A stretch of 64,000 bases of DNA from Verrucomicrobiaceae bacterium. Its GTDB lineage: Bacteria > Verrucomicrobiota > Verrucomicrobiia > Verrucomicrobiales > Verrucomicrobiaceae. Shown here piece after piece: positions 1 through 9,200 of this stretch. Position 1 is the stretch's first letter; each line of letters starts with the position of its first letter. Where the stretch lies: the NCBI GenBank assembly GCA_016713035.1, contig JADJPW010000001.1, positions 1 to 64,000 on the forward strand. The letters run 5' to 3'. The notes beneath the pieces were generated by a model. That model had not been told where the DNA came from. It worked only from the letters and a program-made list of their open reading frames with translations, and did not search any database. Both the position numbers and the translations under genes were made by a program.

Positions 1-45
1 CCATTTTTGGAGCACAATCACGCTCCTCACTGGCGTATAGTGGGC

Positions 46-1467
46 ATGAACTCTCCTTTTGGCCTCTACCGCCGCGAGATGCTGCGCCAGTCCTGCGCTG
101 GTTTTGGCATGCTTGCGCTCCAGGGTTTGCTAGCGGGCGAGGCAGCGGCCTCTGCCGTCCCTGTGGCCAATCCCATGGCAGCGAAGAGGCCCCACTTCAC
201 GCCTCGGGCGAAGCGGATCATCTTTCTCCTCATGAAAGGCGGCCCCTCACAGGTCGATACCTTTGACCCGAAGCCGCTGCTGGATCGCGACCATGGGAAG
301 CCGCCGCCCTTTGCGCTACCGAGGGTGAAATTCGCCCAGACGGGCAATCTGCTACGCTCGCCGTGGAAATTCCGCCAACACGGTCAAAGCGGTCTGCCGG
401 TGAGTGATCTCTTCCCTCATGTGGCGCAGTGCGTGGATGATCTGTGCATCATCCGCAGCATGCATGGGACCAATCCCGCTCACGGTGGAGCCTTGCTGAA
501 GCTGCACACGGGCAGCGATACCTTTGTGAGGCCGAGCATGGGTGCATGGATCAGCTATGGTCTGGAAATACGGAGAATACGGATCTACCCGCCTTTATCA
601 CCATCTGCCCTACCCTGGCCCATGGTGGCGTGAATAACTGGGGCAGCGCCTTCCTGCCTGCGAGTACGCCAAGGCACGCCGCTGGGCAATGCCAGCGTCA
701 CCGCCGAGCAGGCAGTGGTGAAGCACATCACGAACAAGCGGCTCTCCCCTGCCCTACAACGCATGCAGCTCGATTTTGCCTCGGAAATGAATCGAGATCA
801 CCTAGCCGCTGTCGGTGCCAATCAGGCCCTGGAGGCGCGGATAGAGTCCTTCGAGCTCGCTTATCGCATGCAGACATCCATGCCACAGCTCCAGGACATC
901 CGTGGCGAGAGTGAGGCCACCCGGAAGCTCTATGGCATGGATGATCCGCTGACGGAAAACTTTGGCCGTCAGTGCCTCATGGCGCGGCGATTTGCAGAGG
1001 CAGGCGTACGCTTCATCCAGGTCACGCATAGTGATGGTTTTGTGCAGTGGGACCAGCACAGTGATTTGCTCAAAGGGCACAGCGAAAATGCGTCCGAGGT
1101 GGACAAGCCTATCGCGGGCCTGCTGCGTGATCTGAAGGCGCGTGGACTGCCAGAGGACACTCTGGTGCTCTGGGGCGGTGAGTTCGGTCGCACGCCCGTG
1201 GCCCAGGGCAGTGATGGCCGTGATCATAATCCGCATGGCTTCACCATGTGGATGGCAGGTGGCGGGGTCAAGGCGGGCACCGCCTACGGTGCCACCGATG
1301 ACTACGGTTACTATGCCGCAGAGGATAAAGTCCACATCCATGACCTGCATGCCACGATCCTGCATCTCATGGGCATGAATCACGAGAAGCTGACCTACCG
1401 CTTCGCGGGCCGTGACTTTCGCCTCACGGACATCGCCGGTGAGGTGGTGAAAGGTATCATGGCCTGA
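46..1467 (+). pseudogene. DUF1501 family secreted protein, interrupted by three frameshifts
   Basis: The product is a DUF1501 protein, a PVC-group family with a sulfatase/alkaline-phosphatase-like fold that is usually exported; its substrate is unknown. ATG at 46 opens on a Tat-like signal (YRREML followed by a hydrophobic stretch). Family motifs are KRIIFLLMKGGPSQVDTFDPKP near residue 60, IRSMHGTNPAHGG near 140, LWGGEFGRTP and GRDHNPHGFTMWMAGGG near the C-terminus. The frame breaks near 564, 662 and 671; adding one G, one G and one A there gives the expected run from SYGL through AEYAKGTPLG to ITNKRLSP, and a product of about 474 residues. All three breaks are one-base losses in homopolymers, so an intact gene with sequencing errors is as likely as a pseudogene. 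A complete relative lies at 31426-32853. Confidence 0.85.
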
Positions 1468-1477
1468 TTGGGCGGAC

Positions 1478-3139
1478 TTATTTCGCAGGCTCCGCTGGGG
1501 CGGGCTCTGGCGCGGCCTTCTCCGGCTCGGCAGGTGCGGCGTCTTTCTGCGGCTCTTCTTGAGCAATCAGGCGCAGACGCTCCAGGTCACTCTCCGCCCA
1601 TTTGCTGCGCGAGCCACTCTGGAGGACTTCACGGGCCACTAGGCGGATATCTTCTGCATTGGGTGATCCTGGATAGACCAGCCGCTCCCATAGATTCAGC
1701 ACAGCGCTGTCCTCACGCTCCAGCAGTAAGCGGGCTGTCTGCTGGCACATTTCGGCATTCTGGGGCGGATCGAGGTGCAGCCAGGTGAGGAAGATGCTGT
1801 ACTTTTCATGCGAATAGGGCAGCTGATCGCTATGGCCGGAGAGCAGCATCTGCGTGTCCTTCCAGGTGCCATTTTGGCGGTGATGAATTGCTCTGCGATG
1901 TCGGTGTGCTTCGCAGCCATGCTCGCAGCTTGGTTTTCTCTCCAGCTACGTGCTTGTTCTGGCGTGAGCTTTTCTACAGCGTCCTGCGCGGGGAGCGGCG
2001 GCGTTCCTCCACCCAAAAACAGCCCACGGAAATCTTTTGCAAGGCGATACACGCCATCAGGAGCGAGCAGTATGGTGCCAGCCATCATCAGCACTCCGAA
2101 AGACCAGCCCAGGAAAATCCGCGCCATGCTGCTGGCCTGCGGCTGCACACCATAGACATCTTCATAGTTTGGGCGGCCCCGGTTGAGATAGTTTGCCGGT
2201 GGCGCTGTGGTTAGCTCCGGTGCTGGACTAGCACTGGGTGTCGTAGATGCTGCTGCGTCCGTAGTGGGGGGCACGGCTTCTTTGCGCCGCCGTAGCTCGG
2301 CCTCCACTTGGCCTTTTTGGAGCGCTAGGCTCCACCACGCGGCTGGGGCCACGCTGGAACACCTCAGCCCCTGGTGCATCCGCATCCAGGCACTCCGCCA
2401 TCGCATTCAGCGCCTTCACTTCATCCGCAGATTCCCACTTCCAGGCCACGCGTGGGCGGCGGGCACGAGTATCCCATAAATCACGCACTTCTTGGGGCAT
2501 GCTGGCCGTCATGCGACCTGCCTCGATCCACTTTTTCGCATCGGCCAGTGCCTCAGCATGCTCTTCACCCGCATTTGGAAAAGCTGCATTGAAAAGCTGC
2601 TCCGCACGGGCAGGACGGGTGACCGCCAGTGTGGCCGACAGCGCCAGCATGACCTCTGTGGCGGCGCTGTTTTTCATATTTCCCTGCGCAGCCAGGATCG
2701 ACTCTGCCAGGCGTGCCAGCCGGTGCGTCTCGCCCCGTGTGGCCCACTTTGATGCCACGATGCATGAGATCGCCGCCTCTCCACAACCCAGCTCGATCAC
2801 TAGGTCTGGCACGCGTGCGAGTTCGGCGAGTCGGTCCTCCTCGCCCTCGAATAGCTCACTGATGAAGGCACTAGCCGGCACGGCACGCTCTGGCTTGGAA
2901 AAGGCCTCCGTGCAAAAAGCATCAAAACGCACAGAAATGCCCGCCTGGTGCTTGAGCGAGTCCATCAGGTCGATCGCGGGCTTGCGCAGCTCTGGGGGCA
3001 GAGCGGACTCGATCAGCGTCTGCAAGACACCTTCCTTCTGCTCACGCTCGGCCACCGTTTCGAGCAACTGCCCCGGCGCATGTTCCATCACATGCGTGAG
3101 GTGTGGGGAGGCGGTCGTGACGGGAGATTCAGCAGACAT
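1478..3139 (-). CDS. Hypothetical protein with one membrane segment, two apparent frameshifts
   Basis: I do not recognise a family. ATG at 3139 starts MSAESPV. The first 250 or so residues are soluble, helical and rich in Ala, Glu and Arg. A Pro/Thr/Ala linker follows, then one membrane segment (about ARIFLGWSFGVLMMAGTILL) and a cytoplasmic-looking C-terminal domain ending in a Glu/Pro/Ala tail. The reading frame changes at the T5 run 2314-2318 (one base too many) and again at 1863-1864 (one base too few). Correcting both gives a single product of about 553 residues with no internal stop. The gene converges on the DUF1501 gene with 10 bp between the stops. The function is unknown. Confidence 0.6.
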
Positions 3140-3202
3140 GACTCTGCATATAAGTGGGGAAAACACGGATGCAAAACAAAGTCTCCCCACTTAGTCCCAC
3201 CA

Positions 3203-3257
3203 TCACTGCTCCTGCACCTTCAGGCGGAAGAAGCGCATCGGCTCGCCCGATGGTGCG
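3203..3257. repeat. 55-bp direct repeat, copy 1 (downstream of STAND module)
   Basis: This 55-bp sequence is identical to 6196-6250. In the copy at 6196 it encodes the last 17 or so residues and the stop codon of the large secreted protein (tail SGEPMRFFRLKVQEQ). Similarity stops abruptly at both ends. The two copies are 2993 bp apart and enclose the DUF4062-STAND gene. The pattern fits a direct-repeat scar of an insertion at the 3' end of a gene, or a duplication. Confidence 0.9.
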
Positions 3258-3318
3258 AGCACTACCACAGCGCCACCCTCCGCGAGCGCCACTGCCACCG
3301 TTTTGAGTTCAAAAGCAA

Positions 3319-3549
3319 CTACCAATTGATGATGGAGGAGAAAGGCATGCTCATCATCGAGCTGCCCTCGCAAACGTCTTCCGTGCCTTGCAGCACCTCA
3401 GCAGGCCGAACCACCCACATCCGCTCTTCCACGCGGTGCTGAAGCCGAGATGCGCGTGGGCCGGTGTACTCTTTGATGGAGACCAGTTGAGGACATGGAG
3501 TGAGGAGGCGCGAAGAAGCCTCAACCCACACCTCAGTGCCGTACTTCAT
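3319..3549 (-). CDS. Small ORF downstream of the STAND NTPase gene
   Basis: This 76-residue ORF starts 17 bp after the stop of the NTPase gene. GGAGAG (3554-3559) sits just upstream of its ATG, so it is probably translated and cotranscribed with the NTPase. No known family is visible. A second open frame continues after its stop and runs into repeat copy 1, ending MRFFRLKVQEQ with a stop at 3203. If a frameshift lies near 3325-3345 the real product would be about 115 residues and would share its tail with the large secreted protein. Function unknown; the position suggests a partner of the NTPase. Confidence 0.4.
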   Translation of the reverse strand: MKYGTEVWVEASSRLLTPCPQLVSIKEYTGPRASRLQHRVEERMWVVRPAEVLQGTEDVCEGSSMMSMPFSSIINW

Positions 3550-3566
3550 ATAGCTCTCCGCGTCCG

Positions 3567-6077
3567 CTACACCGCCTCCCGGCTCTCCCGCAGCAACTGC
3601 TGCGCCTCCGCTAACTCGCGGTCAGCGAGCTTCTCAAATATCTCCACCGCGCGATCGGCCAGCGGCAGGCCCTCCGCCGCCCGTCCCTGTCGCAGTAGGG
3701 CCAGGGCGAGGTGGTGAGAATGTGCACCGATCAAGTCCAGTCGGCCCAACTGCTCCGCCAAGGGTAAGGCCTGCCGCGCCAGCGCCTCCGCCTGCGTCCA
3801 GTCCCGCCGGTTCAGAGCCAGCAAGGCCAGATTCCCTATGTACATGGCCACGCCTTCGCGGTGGCCGACGGTCTGGGCGATGCGCAGGGCCTCCAGGTAG
3901 TCCGCCTCCGCAGCCTCCAGCTCTCCGGACCGGCGCTCGGCCTCCGCGATGTCGTTCAGGCAGATGGCTATGCCCTCGTTTTCCGGCTGTGCGCTCCGAT
4001 GCAGCGCCATAGCCTCCCGGTAGGCGGTAATAGCAGCATGGTAGTCCTCAGTCAATTCATGCCCGATACCACGCAGGCGAATGGCGATTGCCTGCTCGCG
4101 TGCCCCGGCCTGGGCCTGGGTCCAGTGGCGGGCCGCGCGCTCTGCGCAGGCCAGCACTTCGGCGGCCTGCCCGCGTTGGTAATACACGAAGCCACTGTCG
4201 TAGGCGCGCCAGCCCGCCTTCCCGTGGTCTTGGGTGGCCAGTGCACGTGCCTCTGCCGACTGCACGAGGGCTTGCCACTCATCCCAGCGGCCTTGAAAGT
4301 GGAGCACATGTTGAAAGGCATTACACAACTCTTGCAGCCGGTCATTCGGCCCGCTGAGGAAACGCGGCAGGGCGGCAGCCAGGGCAGGCCAGGCGGCATC
4401 GATGAGCGGGAAGCGCTCGTGATTGTCCCAGCCGTTTTCCAGGGCCAGGGCGAAGGCGCGGTCCTCCAGGCGCTGGCCGGCCTCGCCGATCAGCTCCGGT
4501 TTGGCCACGCGCAGGAAGTCCGCCACCAGCGGCACGAGGGTGTAGTGCTGCTCCTCCGCGTCCGGCACTACTAGGGAACGGTTGATGAGGCTCTTGAGGG
4601 CGCGGGTGAGCCAAGGAACGGCGGTTTCCAACCGCTGATTCCCGGCGCTTGAAAAGCGCTTCTCCTTGTCATCGATGAGCAGGGCGATGTGCTCCACCTT
4701 CGCCGGAAGTGTGAAGTGGCTCAGGGCACAGAGGGCCTGCGTCTCCTCGGGGGTGAAGTCCTGCACCAGATCGCCAAAGATGAACTCCAGCGGATCATTA
4801 CCCGGCGGGCAGGAGCGCAAGAAGTCGATGGCGTCCGTGAAAGTGCGGCAGTGGCCGCGGCCGATTTGCCCGGCGGTCCAGCGCAGCAGCAGCGGTTTGC
4901 CGCCCGTTTCGCGGTAAAGCACCATCCGCTCCGCCTCGCTGGTCTTGGCGAGATCTGGGTTGTGCCGCGCGAGGTCGGCCAGGGTGTCCAAAGCGGCCTG
5001 TTCATCAAGTTTTTCGAGAATCAGCTCCTCAGAGCCGGAGCCGATGCGTCCGCGGCTGGTGAGGATGGCCTTGCAGCCCTGCGGCAGTCGCTTCACGAAG
5101 GTGAAGATGTGATCGCGGTCGCCCCGCGCCAGGGATTCGAGATTATCGAGCACCAACAGCGTGCGCGTGGGCCGCAGCGCCTCCAGCACGAGCCGCGCAC
5201 GCTCGTTTTCGGCGGACTTCGTGATGTCCGCATGCCCTAGCTCGCGGGCGATCTCATTGAGCATCTCCAGCACGCCGTCGATGCGCCCGAGCGAGAGATC
5301 GCGCACACCGTCATCATCCAGCTCACGCTGCTTGATGGAGACAAAGACGATGCGCTCAAACTGCTCCGGCGTGCATTCAAGCGCCGCACGCACCGCCAGC
5401 GAAGTCTTCCCCATGCCTCCAGGCCCGTCGATGAGCGCCCCCCACGTACGATTCTCCGGATCCAAGGCCTGACGGATGTGAGCCAGCTCTTTTTCGCGAC
5501 CAAAAAACGGCTGGAGGCGCGGCAGATTGTGAGGGATCGCAGTGCGTGGAAGTACGGCGGGCACGCGCTCGATGTGATGAAGCAGCGCCTCGCTCACCAA
5601 ACGGCGCAATTCCTCGACAGACGCGAAGGTTTTGCGCACTCGGCCGTCGCAGGCTCGGTTTTTGAAGGCCTTGAGCTTCTTTTGTGCCTCCGCGTCGGCC
5701 TCGATGTCTTTTGCCGTGAAGGCGTGATCGTCGGCGGCGATGAAGATGAGCAGTTCCTTTAGTTTGTCCTCGCTTTTGCGCTTCACCGCGTGGTCGAGCT
5801 CCATCTCGGTGATCGATTTATCTCCGCCTGCTGGCACCCAGCCGTAGCGCCACGCGTAGATGCCGATGTAAAGGTCTGCTTTATCCACCATGTCGAGCGA
5901 GACTTTCACGCCCGTCTGATCCTGCGCGGGCAGCGACTCCATGCCGATGGGAAACACCCCCGCGTCGATGCAGGCGTCCTTCACAGCTTTGCGATGCAAC
6001 GGCAAATCAATGGCCGTGCTGCTAATCATGGCGGTGATTTGGCCGGGCTTGTGAGATGCGGAAGTGGGAGCGGTCAT
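3567..6077 (-). CDS. DUF4062 - STAND/NB-ARC NTPase - TPR protein
   Basis: This is a signal-transducing NTPase of the STAND class, about 836 residues from ATG 6077. Residues 15-112 match the DUF4062 pattern (MISSTAIDLPLHRKAV, then YIGIYAWRYGWVP), a TIR-like domain often put at the front of such proteins. The NTPase core follows: Walker A GPGGMGKTS near 218-226, Walker B TLLVLDNLE near 306, and the sensor ILTSRGR near 338. The last 250 residues are TPR/kinesin-light-chain-like helical repeats (GNLALLALNRRDWTQAEALA and similar). Such proteins act as sensors in conflict or defence systems; the role here is inference. The frame is open further up to a GTG at 6191, but the N-terminal extension is Cys-rich and unlike the family. 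The gene lies between 55-bp direct repeats. Confidence 0.85.
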   Translation of the reverse strand: MTAPTSASHKPGQITAMISSTAIDLPLHRKAVKDACIDAGVFPIGMESLPAQDQTGVKVSLDMVDKADLYIGIYAWRYGWVPAGGDKSITEMELDHAVKRKSEDKLKELLIFIAADDHAFTAKDIEADAEAQKKLKAFKNRACDGRVRKTFASVEELRRLVSEALLHHIERVPAVLPRTAIPHNLPRLQPFFGREKELAHIRQALDPENRTWGALIDGPGGMGKTSLAVRAALECTPEQFERIVFVSIKQRELDDDGVRDLSLGRIDGVLEMLNEIARELGHADITKSAENERARLVLEALRPTRTLLVLDNLESLARGDRDHIFTFVKRLPQGCKAILTSRGRIGSGSEELILEKLDEQAALDTLADLARHNPDLAKTSEAERMVLYRETGGKPLLLRWTAGQIGRGHCRTFTDAIDFLRSCPPGNDPLEFIFGDLVQDFTPEETQALCALSHFTLPAKVEHIALLIDDKEKRFSSAGNQRLETAVPWLTRALKSLINRSLVVPDAEEQHYTLVPLVADFLRVAKPELIGEAGQRLEDRAFALALENGWDNHERFPLIDAAWPALAAALPRFLSGPNDRLQELCNAFQHVLHFQGRWDEWQALVQSAEARALATQDHGKAGWRAYDSGFVYYQRGQAAEVLACAERAARHWTQAQAGAREQAIAIRLRGIGHELTEDYHAAITAYREAMALHRSAQPENEGIAICLNDIAEAERRSGELEAAEADYLEALRIAQTVGHREGVAMYIGNLALLALNRRDWTQAEALARQALPLAEQLGRLDLIGAHSHHLALALLRQGRAAEGLPLADRAVEIFEKLADRELAEAQQLLRESREAV

Positions 6078-6195
6078 GCACGAGAGGAAACTCATCCGTA
6101 TAGAACACCCGCCGAGGCAGCGCGCAAGGAACGGAGAAAAGTGTGCTGTGCATCTGTCTCCTTCTCGTTCCGAGCATCTCAGGCACTCCACCGAC

Positions 6196-6250
6196 TCACT
6201 GCTCCTGCACCTTCAGGCGGAAGAAGCGCATCGGCTCGCCCGATGGTGCG
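6196..6250. repeat. 55-bp direct repeat, copy 2 (3' end of large secreted protein gene)
   Basis: This is the second copy of the repeat at 3203-3257, identical over 55 bp. Here it is the natural 3' end of the minus-strand gene 6196-11792, including its stop codon at 6196-6198. The minus-strand sequence CAGGAGCAGTGA within it also provides an SD-like stretch just ahead of the possible GTG start at 6191. Confidence 0.9.
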
Positions 6251-9200
6251 GTGATGCTGCGTGTCGTGCCGGTGGGCAGAGGTAGGCCGTTGTTGCTCGG
6301 CACATTCCAGAGGGACCAGGTTTGCAGGTTTGTGCTCGTTTCGATCCAGCTTAGGCGGCCTTGTAGGTTCGGGAATTGCACGGTGTAATTGCTCGATCCA
6401 CTGCCGATGGCTGCCTGGAGCATGCTCGCACCATTAAGCGGCTGCGTGAGGCCGAGAAATTCGTTGTAGTTCGTGATGCCATCTCCGTCGGCATCGGCAC
6501 TGGGATCACCCGCAGGACTGCTGGAGCTACCGAACTGGGCTAGACGCCATTCTGCATAGGTTTGGCGGCCCGCGATGCTGTTGATCCAGTCCATCACGAC
6601 CTGAGTGCCATCTGGATCGATGACAGCAGTGCCCAGAGGCGGCATGCGGGTGTAGCCGCCACTGGCGCTGAGGCGATTCCAGATGACAGATTTGTCTGCA
6701 AAGCCCCGCACCACGGCTTTATGATCGGGTGCCTGCACATTGCCGACGTGGGCGTCGATCATGGCGGTCTGTGTGAGGCTGAGTTCGGGTCGCAAATCAA
6801 AATTCCCGATTCCCGTGCCGCCCGCTTGATGGCAATACGAGCAATTCACCGCCAACCAGCTCCGCGCACGTGTCTCCAGCGTGGCACTGGTATCTGTGGG
6901 GGTGTGAAATTTCGGCAGCGTGTTGAACTGTGTCGGCGCATTGCTGAAATAGCCTGCATTGGCGAGGAGCTCCAGGTAGTTGCCAGTCTGGCCTCCCAGC
7001 GTGCCCGTGCGATTGAGCTGCGCAGTCTCAAAACTCAATCCATGGCCACCCTGTGGTGTGTGGCATGCTAAGCACTCACTGCGGCTGGGGATACGCCAGT
7101 GCACATTCGTGGGCGTGCCTCCGATGGTCACGTTCATGTCAAAATCCTCGCCTCCATCGGCCACGAGGAGGGCATCCGTGCCGGTTTCATTCCAGCGGTA
7201 GCTGACTCCATAGCTGCCGGTGGCATTGACCATGAGCAGGCGTGTCTCCAGGCGGATTCTACTCGCTGGATTGCCGCGTGTGACTCGTAGTCGAAGTGCT
7301 TGATGAACAGTGCCCCCTCAGGCAGTGACCAGTTTCCATCCTGCACATAGCCGAAGGTGTCCGTATCGTTCGGCAACATGAACCAGCGGCCCTTGATGGC
7401 ATAATCGCTCCAAAACGGCAGATTGATGTCGTAGCGCTCGATGCCGGGATTGAAGCTCAAATCACTCAAATCGGCAAAAAGGCCCGTTTCGCTCAATTTC
7501 GCCGGGAATGTCGTATCGACCGTCTGCGACACGAGACGACGCACTTTGCCCTCACCGTAGTCGAGCATCAAAATGTCGCCATTGGCCGGATCGGGATCGA
7601 GCATGAACGCGACAATGCCAGATTCACCCGTGATGCGTTCCACTGTCGGCGGATTGCTGCCATTGCGTGTCAGCGACCAGATGTGTCCGCTGACGAAGTC
7701 ACCAAAAATGTATTTCCCGGTTAGCGCAGGATATTTGGAGCCACGGTACATCAGCCCACCGGTGACACTACGGCCCTCCAGGGCACCACCACCATGAAAG
7801 TAGCTCCACAGCGGCGCGATGGGTGTGAAGCCACCGGGTGGATTGGTCTTCGGCCCTGGTGCTGCGGCCTCCAGATAGCTCCAACCGTAGTTGCCGCCTG
7901 GCGTGATGACATTGACCTCTTCCCAGCTATCCAATCCGACCTCCCCTGCCCACATCTCGCCATTCTGCGGGTCAAAGCTGAACTGCCATGGATTGCGCAT
8001 GCCGATGGCGAAGATCTCCGTGCGCAGTGTGCCTGTCAGAGCCAGTCCATTGAAGCTGGTGGCACCGATGAAGGGATTGTCCGCTGGCACTTTGAAGTAG
8101 GCCTGGCTGCTACCATTGAGCACGATGCCAGAGTGCGCATTCGGCTCCAGATTCCCGGCGAGTCGATCCACGTCGATGCGGAAAATGCCGCCCCAGAAGT
8201 CCTTGTCGATGCGCTGGGCGTTGTTGTTGCCATCATTGAGCCCACCTGCATCACCTGCGGCCCAGTAGAAGTAACCATCCGGCCCGAATCGGCAGGAGTC
8301 GATGTTGTGAATGCTGGAGGGATTGGGGAATGAGATGAAGGGCTGCTCACTGGCGAGGTCTCCCAGATCGAGATTGCCACTCACCGCTGTGAAACGTGAG
8401 ACGCGGGCATAATCGACACTGCTGATGCGCAGATTGTAGGTGACAAAGAATTGCCGATTCGTGGCGAACTGCGGATGCAGCGCGATGCCTTTGAGCCCCA
8501 GTTCATTGCCGTCGTCATACACCGGTAGCGTCATGAAGAGCGACTTCGTCGGCGTGGCACTATGGATGTCGTTGATGAGCCAGATCTGGCCGTTGCGCTG
8601 ACCGACGAGCACTTTGTTCACACTCCCCGGCACCGCCGCCATGCAGCTCGGGGCATTGAAGTTCATCCCCGGCGTGGAATCGACGACCGCTAAGCCTGTT
8701 GTCGGTGGTAGCAGCGGCACGGTGCTGGTCGTATTGGCGATGCGTAGCGCAGAGGTGAAGCTGTAAGTCACCGTGACCGGCGCAGACTCTCCATTGGTGC
8801 CGACGAGCTTGTAAGTCAGCGAATCACTGGCTGGAGTGCCTGTGGTGTGCTGGTAAAAAATGCGACCTGCACTATCCACGCTGGCGGTGCCACTGCTCGG
8901 TGGTGTGACGATGACCACGCTGCCCACACCAGCGTCGTTTTTGCGCACGTCGAGCAGCGCTTTCTTCGTGTGGCGCATGGTGATGGTATCCGGGAAGGCC
9001 GTGGGAGCACCGAGAGCGCTCTGGAGTGACCGCCAGCTCGTGGTGACGGCGAGATTGTCCCACTGCGTATCGCCATCCGCACTGGAGGCAAGGCGCAGGC
9101 CGGTGATCCAGTTTGTGCCGGTGTAGGCACGCTCGGCGGCGATGGTGTTGCTGCCTTCCGACCGCGTGAGATCTGGATTCACCCAAAGCAGCAGTTTGTT

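Noticed and set aside
564..671. Programmed frameshifting in the first DUF1501 gene
   Set aside because: Three breaks in about 110 bp without slippery heptamers or a downstream structure fit sequence error or decay better.
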